Source: Opitutia bacterium
GTDB lineage: Bacteria; Verrucomicrobiota; Verrucomicrobiia; Opitutales; Seribacteraceae
Direction: 5' to 3'
Length of the DNA stretch: 5,734 nucleotides
Assembly (NCBI GenBank): GCA_002692605.1
Contig: NZLE01000085.1
Span: forward strand, 2,428-8,161
The notes under the pieces were generated by a model that searched no databases, had not been told where the DNA came from, and saw nothing but the letters and a program-made list of their open reading frames with translations. Below are positions 1-5,734 of this stretch, one piece after another. The position numbers were made by a program, and so were the translations under genes. Positions within the stretch are counted from its first letter, which is position 1, and each line of letters begins with the position of its first letter.

Positions 1-131
1 ATGCTGAGTAAATCCTTGTGAACAGGAACGACCAAAAGAAAGATCGCAGTGAACAGACCGACAACGAAAGCCAAATCGGAATTACCTCCGAAGTTGGCAA
101 ATTTTTCCTTGATGGTCGCCCAAAGAGTCAT
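1..131 (-). CDS. flhA: FlhA flagellar export gate protein, N-terminal fragment
   Basis: Only the first 43 codons are inside the window; the gene runs off the left edge. The translation starts MTLWATIKEKFANFGGNSD, followed by a first hydrophobic segment (about residues 20-37) and then VPVHKDLLS. A short cytoplasmic head, a Ser-Asp pair and a membrane helix ending near a proline are typical of FlhA, the nonameric inner-membrane export gate that couples proton flow to secretion. The family's usual PLPxxLLD-like end of this helix is here PVHKDLL, so it is divergent. The ATG shares one base with the flhB stop (TGATG), and a GGAAAGG stretch (142-148) lies 10 bases upstream as a plausible ribosome site. 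Identity rests on position directly after flhB plus the N-terminal pattern. The cytoplasmic and conserved FHIPEP regions are not visible. Confidence 0.88.
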   Translation of the reverse strand, partial: MTLWATIKEKFANFGGNSDLAFVVGLFTAIFLLVVPVHKDLLS

Positions 132-1255
132 CACGCAAATGCCTTTCCGGTAGATCCTCGAGCAAGCAGACGCCGAGCTTTCAAACGATGAAAATAATAG
201 GCATGTTTTTTGTAAACGTTCGCTAAAATTTCGGCCACAACCCTGTATAGATCAAGGGGTATGGCTTCTCCGATCTTTCCAAGCGCAAACAAAGACTGAG
301 CCACAGGTTTGTTCTCAACCATGGGCACTTCGTACTCGATTGCTATTGCCTTTATTCTTCTTGCCAAGAGGTTTTCTCCTTTCGCGACGACTACAGGAGC
401 ATGATCCGTGCCTTTTTCATATCTTAGGGCTACGGCATAGTGCGTCGGGTTGGTTACAACTACATCAGCAGTCGAGACGTCGGTCACGCCCTGACCGCCT
501 AGAAGTTCCATTGCCTTCTTACGCTGAGCCGATTTTATTTCAGGAGCAACTTCCTTGGCTTTTCGCTCATCCTTGACCTCCTGCTTAGTCATTTTCATCT
601 CTTCTTCGTGCTCTTTCTTCTTAATAATAAAGTGGATAATGGCGATTATAGTTAACATTAAGACAAGGATCGTGAACATCACGACGAAGAGTTCGTAAAT
701 AAACTGTGGAACATGTTGCAAGGGAATCGGAGCATAAAAAATAGGATCATCAAGAAAAACCAGCAAAGTTAACCAAACTACTGTGCCTATTCCCAAAAAC
801 TTGAGGAAATCGATCAGAAAAGCTTTCAATCCCTTTGGTCCGAATATTCTCTTAGCTCCATTTACCGGATTGAATTTGTTGAGGTCGGGATTGATAACCT
901 TAGGCGTGTAACGAAAACCCGTTTGAAGCCCTTCGGCGATGAGTGCGGCGAAAAAACAGCATACGAGCAGCGGAATGACAATCGCCGCCATACTAAAGTA
1001 AGATTCGCTCAATGTGCTCGTCACTCCTTCTTGATTCAATGTGATCGATTCCAAATTTTCCAAAATGGACTTGGTGAACAAAGAAAGTTCCAAGGCTTTT
1101 CCTGGCGCAAAAAACAGAATTACGAGCAATCCTGCAAGCAAAGTGAAACTCATCCCGATTTCAGGAGCTTTGGCAAACTGTCCTTTGGAACGAGCTTCAC
1201 TGAGTTTTTTTTCAGTAGGAGGTTCGGTTTTTGAACTTTTGTCAACGTCAGCCAT
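131..1255 (-). CDS. flhB: FlhB flagellar export switch protein
   Basis: FlhB is the inner-membrane component of the flagellar type III export apparatus that changes specificity from hook to filament subunits. At 374 residues it has normal family length. It opens with the family N-terminus (KTEPPTEKKLSEARSKGQ, residues 9-26). Four membrane segments lie near 34-52, 86-108, 148-170 and 186-212. The conserved MTKQEVKDE linker starts at residue 222. The self-cleavage motif NPTH is at 269-272; family knowledge puts the cut between Asn and Pro. Downstream, VPMVENKPVAQSLF and IPLDLYRVVAEILANVY match the C-terminal FlhB domain. GGAG (1266-1269) sits 10 bases before the ATG, and 15 bases separate it from fliR. 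All key residues are present, so it should be functional. The segment just before NPTH (about 248-261) is unlike the usual basic linker. A non-flagellar type III homologue (SctU) is excluded by the flagellar neighbours. Confidence 0.98.
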   Translation of the reverse strand: MADVDKSSKTEPPTEKKLSEARSKGQFAKAPEIGMSFTLLAGLLVILFFAPGKALELSLFTKSILENLESITLNQEGVTSTLSESYFSMAAIVIPLLVCCFFAALIAEGLQTGFRYTPKVINPDLNKFNPVNGAKRIFGPKGLKAFLIDFLKFLGIGTVVWLTLLVFLDDPIFYAPIPLQHVPQFIYELFVVMFTILVLMLTIIAIIHFIIKKKEHEEEMKMTKQEVKDERKAKEVAPEIKSAQRKKAMELLGGQGVTDVSTADVVVTNPTHYAVALRYEKGTDHAPVVVAKGENLLARRIKAIAIEYEVPMVENKPVAQSLFALGKIGEAIPLDLYRVVAEILANVYKKHAYYFHRLKARRLLARGSTGKAFA

Positions 1256-1270
1256 TTCCGAGGTTCTCCA

Positions 1271-2035
1271 CTAACCGTTTTGAATGATATCAAGCATGAC
1301 TTCAACGGATCTCCGTCCGTTATCCACAATATAAGAAGTAATCAGCAGGAGCGAAGAAACCAAAAGAGTAAGTCCCCCAAGGATTCTAATGGAAAAACTA
1401 GTCATGAACACGTTCATCTTGGGCACTGCCTTACCGAGGACGGCAAATGATACGTTTACCATGAAGTTCAAAGCAATGAATGGCGCGGACATCAAAGTTC
1501 CGATTATGAAAACGTGATTCACTTCGTTGACGAACTCAAGCGTTGGGTTCGCCTTTAGAAAAAAAGATCCGATCGGAAGGATTTCAAAACTCATGATAAA
1601 GGCTTTGAGCACGTCATAGTGCAAACCCGTTACGAAAAAAATAAGGAGACTGAAGTAATAGAGGAGGGTCGTTATGGTTGCATCCGTGGATCCAAGTAAT
1701 GGGTTTACACTATTACTTGCCATTAAACCGATCTCATAGGATATCATGTGTCCGGCAAGTTCCACTGCAAAGAAAACCATCCTTACGGTCATGGCCAAAA
1801 GCAAACCGATGCAAACTTCATTCATTGCCAAAAGAATTGCCCCTGCAAAGTGAGTCGCTAACTCCAAGTTTGCCGGAACCAGGGGATTGATGAGAATCGC
1901 CAAAAGCAAGCCAAATGCAGTTCGGATTCTGACCGGGATCATTTTTCCCGCAAAAAGGGGAATCCCTAGAAAAAAAGCGCCCGTCCTAAGAAAGACGAGC
2001 ACCCACACAACGATTTCGCCTGCTTCAATCGTCAT
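1271..2035 (-). CDS. fliR: FliR flagellar export gate protein
   Basis: FliR is the single-copy subunit that completes the FliP5-FliQ4-FliR1 export pore at the centre of the basal body. The 254-residue product is highly hydrophobic throughout and of normal length. Recognisable family features are FLRTGAFFLGIPLFAGKMIPVRIR (residues 15-38, here read as an N-terminal helix plus the P-x-R-x-R turn), the glutamate in MNEVCIGLLL (71-80), AGHMISYEIGL (94-104), the H-x-x-L-x-x-x-x-x-S-F-x-x-L-P region (139-154) and VPKMNVF (204-210), equivalent to the PQxNVF motif. The ATG overlaps the fliQ stop by four bases (ATGA), which suggests translational coupling. No Shine-Dalgarno sequence is visible; instead a TAATCCC heptamer lies 12 bases upstream inside fliQ. 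It is not fused to FlhB, as it is in some clostridia. Confidence 0.97.
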   Translation of the reverse strand: MTIEAGEIVVWVLVFLRTGAFFLGIPLFAGKMIPVRIRTAFGLLLAILINPLVPANLELATHFAGAILLAMNEVCIGLLLAMTVRMVFFAVELAGHMISYEIGLMASNSVNPLLGSTDATITTLLYYFSLLIFFVTGLHYDVLKAFIMSFEILPIGSFFLKANPTLEFVNEVNHVFIIGTLMSAPFIALNFMVNVSFAVLGKAVPKMNVFMTSFSIRILGGLTLLVSSLLLITSYIVDNGRRSVEVMLDIIQNG

Positions 2036-2301
2036 TGGGCCATGGTTGGGATTAGATTAAACATGGAAATGCAAAAGTCCATGAGAGTTCGGATAATGAA
2101 ATTCGCAGAGAGAATGATGGCCAGCGAAACGCAAACGAGTTTTGGCACGAAGGTGAGAGTCTGTTCCTGCAAACTTGTAATGGATTGAATGAAACTTACC
2201 AATAGTCCCACTACAGTTGCGGTGCCAAGAATCGGAATAGCCAAAATGAGACCAGTCTGAAGCAGATTTCTCATAATATCGACTGCCAGTTCCATGGTCA
2301 T
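2032..2301 (-). CDS. fliQ: FliQ flagellar export gate protein
   Basis: FliQ is a small two-helix hairpin; four copies wrap the FliP-FliR core of the export pore. The 89-residue product has the expected size. It has a first membrane helix at about 17-37, the family signature SFIQSITSLQEQTLTFVPKL at 36-55 (FIQ-x-x-T-x-x-QEQTLTFVPK) and a second helix at about 55-75. Start choice: ATG at 2301 is preceded by a perfect GGAGG (2310-2314) with 8-base spacing, the best ribosome site in the window; an in-frame ATG two codons later (MTM) is less well spaced. It begins 13 bases after the fliP stop, and its own stop is inside the fliR start. The strong site may reflect the need for more FliQ than FliR, but that is inference. 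Confidence 0.97.
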   Translation of the reverse strand: MTMELAVDIMRNLLQTGLILAIPILGTATVVGLLVSFIQSITSLQEQTLTFVPKLVCVSLAIILSANFIIRTLMDFCISMFNLIPTMAQ

Positions 2302-2309
2302 AGCACAAT

Positions 2310-2314
2310 CCTCC
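2310..2314 (-). promoter_or_regulatory. Strong Shine-Dalgarno site of fliQ (GGAGG)
   Basis: GGAGG lies 8 bases upstream of the fliQ ATG, between the fliP TAG stop and fliQ. It is the only full anti-SD match seen at any start in the window; the others have partial sites (flhB, fliO, flhA), a weak purine stretch (fliN, fliP) or none (fliL, fliM, fliR). It fixes the fliQ start at 2301. Confidence 0.8.
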
Positions 2315-3097
2315 CTAGGCGACGTTAAAACTATTCACCAAGGACTGAACCACCAGATACCATCCGTCGACCAAGACAAAAAGCAGTAACTTGAATGGCA
2401 TGGATATGACCACGGGAGGCATCATCATCATACCCATGGACATAAGAGACGAAGCTACGATAAAATCGACTATGATGAAGGGAATGAAAATTAAGAAACC
2501 CATCTGAAAAGCAGTTCTAAGCTCGCTGAGAACAAAAGATGGGACCACAATGCTCAGGGGCAATTCATCACGGGTCATGGCCCCTTGCCGTGAAATTTCC
2601 AGGAAAAATTGAGCATCCTCTTGCCTGGTTTGGTTGAGCATGAAATCTTTCATATGGGCGGTCGCAACCAGTAATGCGTCACCGGACTTCATGGTGGTAG
2701 CCATATAGGGAGTGACCGCATCATCATAGATCTTGTTCCATACGGGTCCCATGACAAAGAAAGTTAAGAACAAAGCCAAACCAATGATAATCTGGCTCGA
2801 GGGCGCCGCATTCACTCCAATCGCATTCCTTACGAAACCCAAGACAATGACAATTCTCGTAAAACAGGTCATCATCATAATCACGGAAGGTCCCAGAGTA
2901 AGGATGGTCATGGCTACGACCAATTGGATCGCCACGCCAAAATCGCCCTCTTCATTCGATCCGCTGACGTCAATTCTCAGACCTGGCGAACCCGTTCCGG
3001 TCGTTTGGCCATGGAGACTATCAGCCATTCCTCCGCACAATAGAAAGAGAAAAACTATGACAGAGATAAAAGGGAACCCGAAAAACTTTTTCATCAT
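2315..3097 (-). CDS. fliP: FliP flagellar export gate protein
   Basis: FliP is the pentameric core of the flagellar type III export pore in the inner membrane. The 260-residue product carries an N-terminal hydrophobic leader (MMKKFFGFPF start, hydrophobic to about residue 23), as expected because FliP is one of the few flagellar proteins made with a cleavable signal peptide. Family signatures follow: TLGPSVIMMMTCFTRIVIVL (67-86), GLALFLTFFVMGPV (106-119), DFMLNQTRQEDAQFF (151-165), VPSFVLSELRTAFQMGFLIF (185-204), the IPFIIVDFIVASSLMSMGM run, and the methionine loop MGMMMMPP (221-228) that in characterised FliP lines and gates the pore. The end is LVDGWYLVVQSLVNSF. The ATG follows the fliO stop without any spacing (TGAATG). 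A second ATG comes next, so the start could be one codon later. The upstream ribosome site is only a weak purine stretch, which fits coupling to fliO. Confidence 0.98.
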   Translation of the reverse strand: MMKKFFGFPFISVIVFLFLLCGGMADSLHGQTTGTGSPGLRIDVSGSNEEGDFGVAIQLVVAMTILTLGPSVIMMMTCFTRIVIVLGFVRNAIGVNAAPSSQIIIGLALFLTFFVMGPVWNKIYDDAVTPYMATTMKSGDALLVATAHMKDFMLNQTRQEDAQFFLEISRQGAMTRDELPLSIVVPSFVLSELRTAFQMGFLIFIPFIIVDFIVASSLMSMGMMMMPPVVISMPFKLLLFVLVDGWYLVVQSLVNSFNVA

Positions 3098-3457
3098 TCA
3101 GTCGCTCTTCTTGGAATCCATGGGACTTGAATCCACCCTCTCGCTCTCAGGGTCAAGCTTCGCCAAGTGACTGACTTGGCCCTGACTCACGCCCAACAAA
3201 TGCTTTTCCAATCCATATTGAGCAACGACCAGAAACTGACGGTTACCCAAAGGGCAAGAGTCGGCGACCACGATTTTTCCTTTGATCGCATCCGGAGAGT
3301 TCACGATGCGCTTTCGCTTGTATTGGGAAATCAAATATCCCCCCGCGCCAAGAATACCCAAGAAGCCAACAACCCTAAGCCACAGCCATAGGGTATCACT
3401 TTCAGGCACTAAAGGCGAGGGGCTGGACGCTAGGCATTTGAATAAAAAATCGTCCAC
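3098..3457 (-). CDS. fliO: FliO (FliZ-type) flagellar export pore assembly protein
   Basis: FliO is a small membrane protein that stabilises FliP during assembly of the export pore. This 119-residue product has a short N-terminal segment, one membrane helix at about 23-44 (rich in Leu, Trp and Gly), a basic stop-transfer KRKR at 47-50, and a small cytoplasmic domain. In it, GKIVVADSCPLGNRQFLVVAQYG and LLGVSQGQVSHLAKL follow the FliO pattern of a processed strand-turn-strand ending in LLGV. The tail is polar and acidic. Family members are poorly conserved, so the call leans on its place between fliN and fliP. Start: GTG at 3457, with GGAGAG (3469-3474) 11 bases upstream. No ATG exists in this frame nearby, and the frame is open for 22 further codons upstream, back to a TAG inside the fliN 3' end, so the N-terminus is less certain than that of its neighbours. 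It directly abuts fliP. Confidence 0.87.
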   Translation of the reverse strand: MDDFLFKCLASSPSPLVPESDTLWLWLRVVGFLGILGAGGYLISQYKRKRIVNSPDAIKGKIVVADSCPLGNRQFLVVAQYGLEKHLLGVSQGQVSHLAKLDPESERVDSSPMDSKKSD

Positions 3458-3512
3458 CGCAACGGTAACTCTCCATATAAATTCTAAGGAACCGGTTTGA
3501 TCGCCGGAAGGA

Positions 3513-3761
3513 TCAAGACGGAGAATCTACGATTTCGGTAATCTTCAATCCAAAACGATCGTCAATGACAACGACTTCGCCATGCGCAATAAGCTTTCCG
3601 TTTACCAAAAGGCTCACCGGATCCTTGGCGTTCTGCTTCAACTGAATTTGAGCTCCGGGACTTAATTCCACTACCTCTTTCATGGGCAGTTCTGCGGTTC
3701 CAAGTTGGACGGTAACGCTAACCTTCACGTCCATAACGATATCCATTTTCTTACTATCCAT
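3513..3761 (-). CDS. fliN: FliN flagellar motor switch protein, minimal SpoA-only form
   Basis: FliN forms the lower C-ring of the flagellar switch with FliM and docks the FliH-FliI export complex. The 82-residue product is almost only the SpoA (surface presentation of antigens) domain. VTVQLGTAELPMKEVVELSPG (about 16-36) corresponds to the family LG-x-x-x-(M/L)-x-(D/E)-(L/V)-L-x-L-x-PG pattern. VSLLVNGKLIAHGEVVVIDDRFGLKITEI (49-77) matches the VNGKLIARGEVV and FGVRITEI motifs, with Arg to Lys in the last. The N-terminal extension of about 40-50 residues seen in the enteric protein (137 residues) is missing. The ATG lies inside the end of fliM (8-base overlap), with a weak GGAAAAAAAC upstream, so translation is probably coupled to fliM. 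Two later in-frame ATGs (codons 6 and 10) would still leave the domain complete. It is not a FliY, which carries a CheC-like phosphatase part. Confidence 0.95.
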   Translation of the reverse strand: MDSKKMDIVMDVKVSVTVQLGTAELPMKEVVELSPGAQIQLKQNAKDPVSLLVNGKLIAHGEVVVIDDRFGLKITEIVDSPS

Positions 3762-4767
3762 GTTTTTTTCCGATTAGTTTGACGGCCTCTCCTATGCTTT
3801 CATTGACTTGAAAGGCGACCTGTTCGCCTTCCAATCCAATTTCACCAATGAAACATGTACGGCCTTCGATTCGAAGTTTCGTATTACCCAAAAGATCGGG
3901 CGACATTTCGATGACGTCATCCACGCTTAAATTGGCCAAATCTCGTAAGGTAACGTCGAACGCATCCCATTCCGCAGAAACGGCGACGGGAATATCGTCA
4001 TAAATGTCGTGCCATCGCGGAGGGCGGGAAGCTTGCTTTTCTTCGTTGGCCGCAGCCATGAGCAAGCGACTCAAAACAGGCTCCATGGTATAATAGGGAA
4101 CAGCAATCCGAAGAGGTCCGGAAACGTCTCCGAAAGAAGCTTCCATGGTCAAAATAAGCATCATGGCATCCGTTGGAGAGGTTTGCAGAAATTTCCCTGT
4201 GCTTTCCGTTCCAATTATCGATGGGGTAAGGGACATGATTCCCTCCCATTGTTTGCACCACTCTTCAAGGATGATCTGGTTAAAGTCTTCAACCAAAGCC
4301 TTTTCGATATCAGTAAGACCTCTTTCTTCAGGATTTGTCGAACCTCTACCACCCAAAATTCTGTCAACCACGGTTGCCGAAAGATGAGAGTTTACGTCCA
4401 AAAGACAGACACCATTCAGTTCCTGCAACTTGAAAAGCGTGACGCATGAGGGAGTTTTCACGGACTGCGTGAAGTTGACGTACAAATCAGCGTTCAAATC
4501 ATCCAATTCCAAATTGAATTCAGTTCTCAGAAACATCGAAAGGTGTCCGGCTAAGTAATATACGAATTGTTCGGACTTGGTCTTTAGCTTACTGAGATCC
4601 GCATCTGAAAGTATAATCGGATTGGTAAAATCGTATTTCTTGACGCTAATACTGGAATCATCCTCAATACGGGTTCCATCATACTGGAAAATCGGTCCGG
4701 TACCAACGGAATCCTCGATCTCGCTGAGATCGAAACTTTCGTCTTCGAAGTTGCTGTCCTCTGGCAT
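3754..4767 (-). CDS. fliM: FliM flagellar motor switch protein
   Basis: FliM is the C-ring protein that in chemotactic bacteria binds CheY-P and, through FliG, reverses rotation. The 337 residues show an acidic N-terminal tail (1-42), VKKYDFTNPIILSDADLSKL (42-61, the family YDF-x-x-P start of the middle domain), LAGHLSMFLRTEF (72-84), the FliG-contact GGRG at 139-142 in VVDRILGGRG, GLTDIEKALVEDF (150-162, family LT-x-IE), and a C-terminal SpoA domain from about 258 (IPVAVSAEW, LANLSVDDVIEMSPD, IGEIGLEGEQVAFQV). The N-terminal CheY-binding motif LSQ-x-EIDALL is not present; the nearest match is LSEIEDSV at 14-21. The ATG at 4767 is the only reasonable start: an upstream in-frame TAG precedes it, and the next Met is at 178. 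It has no Shine-Dalgarno sequence. It starts 19 bases after fliL and overlaps fliN by 8. Confidence 0.96.
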   Translation of the reverse strand: MPEDSNFEDESFDLSEIEDSVGTGPIFQYDGTRIEDDSSISVKKYDFTNPIILSDADLSKLKTKSEQFVYYLAGHLSMFLRTEFNLELDDLNADLYVNFTQSVKTPSCVTLFKLQELNGVCLLDVNSHLSATVVDRILGGRGSTNPEERGLTDIEKALVEDFNQIILEEWCKQWEGIMSLTPSIIGTESTGKFLQTSPTDAMMLILTMEASFGDVSGPLRIAVPYYTMEPVLSRLLMAAANEEKQASRPPRWHDIYDDIPVAVSAEWDAFDVTLRDLANLSVDDVIEMSPDLLGNTKLRIEGRTCFIGEIGLEGEQVAFQVNESIGEAVKLIGKKHG

Positions 4768-4777
4768 TCGAGCGGAT

Positions 4778-4784
4778 GGGATTA
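4778..4784 (-). promoter_or_regulatory. TAATCCC heptamer upstream of fliM (possible, unproven)
   Basis: TAATCCC lies 10 bases before the fliM ATG in the 19-base gap after fliL, where no purine-rich ribosome site exists. Identical copies lie 15 bases before fliL (5345-5351) and 12 bases before fliR (2048-2054, inside the fliQ 3' end). By reading, these are the only three copies in the window. A role in translation is inference; it could be chance. Confidence 0.25.
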
Positions 4785-4786
4785 AG

Positions 4787-5329
4787 TTATTGAACTACAA
4801 ATTGAGTGAAGTAAATTTGACGAATGAGATCACTTTCACCATCCCTGTATTTTCTGAGGATGGCGGAAAAACCTTTTTTCAAGTCAACTCGAACGCGTTC
4901 CTGAAAACCATCCAAAGTAGCGTCTTCGTAGGTGTAACTACCCATGATGGCAAGGGCCTTATCGCGAATTCGGTGCTCGTTCATTTCCAAAACCTTTTCG
5001 AAATCTCCGGCCAATCCTTCCAATTTCAAATCCATATTGATATAACGGGATTTGATCGGCCCGCCAAGATTGGTGATCAAGGAATTCAATTCATAATGCT
5101 TTTCTTCTCCCGAAGGTTCCATATCAAGCGGCTGACCACCTTCGGTCACTTGTGGTTTCACTGTCTCCTCAGGTTTGTTTAGATTGATCATGAAATACAT
5201 GGCTGCCACAGTTAAAGCAGGAGCCAAAACAATCGCAATTAAGGCAGGAACCAAATTTCCTCCGCCGTCCGATTTGGAGGAAGAGGCATTATTGCCGTCA
5301 GGAAGTTCGTCGAGTTGAGCTGCGCACAT
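4787..5329 (-). CDS. fliL: FliL flagellar basal body-associated protein
   Basis: FliL is a single-pass inner-membrane protein with a periplasmic stomatin-like domain that surrounds or supports the MotAB stator. The 180-residue product has a polar, Ser/Gly/Asp-rich cytoplasmic N-terminus (1-25), one membrane helix (about 26-50) with the alanine/proline-rich core IAIVLAPALTVAAMYF, a linker with several glutamates and prolines, and a periplasmic domain. That domain includes ELNSLITNLGGPIKSRYINM (80-99, equivalent to the family I-x-N-x-x-G-x-x-x-x-RYL stretch), LKLEG, FEKVLEMNEHRIRDKALAIM (110-129) and the terminal IYFTQFVVQ, which matches the diagnostic FliL ending YF-x-x-FVVQ. The start is ATG at 5329, 27 bases after the flgE stop, without a Shine-Dalgarno match. 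A Cys at position 2 is not part of a lipobox. The family is sequence-poor, but the C-terminus and context make the call safe. Confidence 0.95.
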   Translation of the reverse strand: MCAAQLDELPDGNNASSSKSDGGGNLVPALIAIVLAPALTVAAMYFMINLNKPEETVKPQVTEGGQPLDMEPSGEEKHYELNSLITNLGGPIKSRYINMDLKLEGLAGDFEKVLEMNEHRIRDKALAIMGSYTYEDATLDGFQERVRVDLKKGFSAILRKYRDGESDLIRQIYFTQFVVQ

Positions 5330-5356
5330 TTTTTCTGAATGTTCGGGATTAGTAAA

Positions 5357-5734
5357 TTAGCGTTTGAGATTCACAGCTTCAGATAAAATCATATCTGAGG
5401 TGGTGATTACACGAGATCCGGCCTGGAATGACCTCTGATGGGAGATCATGCTGGCAAATTCATTGGTCAAATCCACGTTGGAGAGTTCCAAAGTGTACTG
5501 TTTGATCTTTCCGTTCGAACCGGATGCGGGAAGGAAATTGGCAAGAAGACCTCCTAAGTCTTGACCTGGACCACCATTGGAGTAGAAGCCATTTCCAGCT
5601 CTCCTCAAGTATTGAGGTGACTGAAAATTGACTAATTTCAATTGACCGACGTTTCTTATGATGTCCTCGGATCCGCCATTGGGATCGGCTTTACTTACGA
5701 CGAGATTTACCTTTCCATCCTCTTCGATCCTTCG
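5357..5734 (-). CDS. flgE: Flagellar hook protein FlgE, C-terminal fragment
   Basis: The frame is open from the right edge of the window to a TAA, giving the last 125 residues; the start is outside. The part upstream of 5641 (RRIEEDGKVNLVV onward) is in the same frame, so an internal start is not needed. The fragment contains QLKLVNFQSPQYLRRAGNGFY (Q-x-x-L-x-x-F-x-x-P-x-x-L-x-x-x-GNG), then a Gly-rich stretch, and ends with the conserved rod/hook C-terminal helix LELSNVDLTNEFASMISHQR and SFQAGSRVITTSDMILSEAVNLKR. The SNVDL-x-x-EF and I-x-TSD-x-x-L-x-x-x-VNLKR ending is typical of FlgE, and FlgF or FlgG end differently. FlgE forms the hook outside the cell and is exported by the apparatus encoded downstream. 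Without the N-terminus another hook-family protein cannot be fully excluded. Confidence 0.88.
   Translation of the reverse strand, partial: RRIEEDGKVNLVVSKADPNGGSEDIIRNVGQLKLVNFQSPQYLRRAGNGFYSNGGPGQDLGGLLANFLPASGSNGKIKQYTLELSNVDLTNEFASMISHQRSFQAGSRVITTSDMILSEAVNLKR

Noticed and set aside
923..1274. Plus-strand open frames inside flhB
   Set aside because: They lie opposite well-conserved FlhB N-terminal coding sequence, have low-complexity or basic products without motifs, and have no gene context.
2057..2308. A second minus-strand frame overlapping fliQ, from a TTG
   Set aside because: The product has no FliQ features; the FliQ frame has the perfect ribosome site and the family signature.
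3020..3097. Possible lipoprotein signal at FliP Cys21 (LFLLCGG)
   Set aside because: The residues before the cysteine (F-L-L) do not form a lipobox; the segment fits an ordinary FliP signal peptide.
3490..3510. CCGG...CCGG inverted repeat between fliN and fliO as a hairpin or terminator
   Set aside because: The stem is only four base pairs with an eight-base loop and no T-run follows; CCGG is self-complementary, so this is expected by chance.
4577..5182. A 201-codon open frame on the plus strand across the fliM/fliL junction
   Set aside because: It is antisense to two clearly conserved genes, its product shows no recognisable domain, and its length is explained by codon bias of the minus-strand genes.
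5357..5641. A separate small gene of 94 codons starting with TTG
   Set aside because: The frame is open to the window edge, and the upstream residues continue the hook protein, so it is the 3' end of flgE.

Overview
This window is a continuous, tightly packed stretch of a flagellar biosynthesis operon, read entirely on the minus strand (right to left). In transcription order it holds the 3' end of a hook protein gene (flgE), then fliL, fliM, fliN, fliO, fliP, fliQ, fliR, flhB and the first 43 codons of flhA. Eight genes are complete and the two outer ones are cut by the window edges. No convincing plus-strand gene, RNA gene, mobile element, repeat array or terminator was seen.

Layout: 5734-5357 is the FlgE C-terminus (hook, made of exported subunits). 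5329-4787 is FliL (inner-membrane protein near the stator). 4767-3754 and 3761-3513 are FliM and FliN (C-ring switch proteins). 3457-2032 is FliO, FliP and FliQ, and 2035-1271 is FliR (assembly factor and core of the type III export gate). 1255-131 is FlhB (substrate-specificity switch), and 131-1 is the FlhA N-terminus (export gate, energy coupling). Junctions are 4-base (fliQ/fliR), 1-base (flhB/flhA) or 8-base (fliM/fliN) overlaps, or gaps of 0 to 55 bases. One polycistronic mRNA with partly coupled translation is therefore likely. No internal promoter was found, so transcription must start upstream of the window.

How the genes work together: FliP, FliQ and FliR, helped by FliO, form the pore. 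FlhB and FlhA complete the export apparatus that secretes hook subunits such as FlgE. FlhB self-cleavage at NPTH switches export from hook to filament subunits. FliM and FliN set the direction of rotation, and FliL supports the motor.

Organism: a motile bacterium of moderate GC (about mid-40s percent by eye, not counted). The gene order fliL-fliM-fliN-fliO-fliP-fliQ-fliR-flhB-flhA is widespread. The FlgE ending (NLKR-type C-terminus) and the divergent FliL, FliO and FliM N-terminus argue against an enteric-type gammaproteobacterium. A member of the Verrucomicrobiota/PVC group, or another deep non-proteobacterial lineage, is a low-confidence guess. I see no new system here. The points worth a second look are a degenerate CheY-binding segment in FliM, a very short FliN, and a 7-base sequence shared by three starts that lack a Shine-Dalgarno site.
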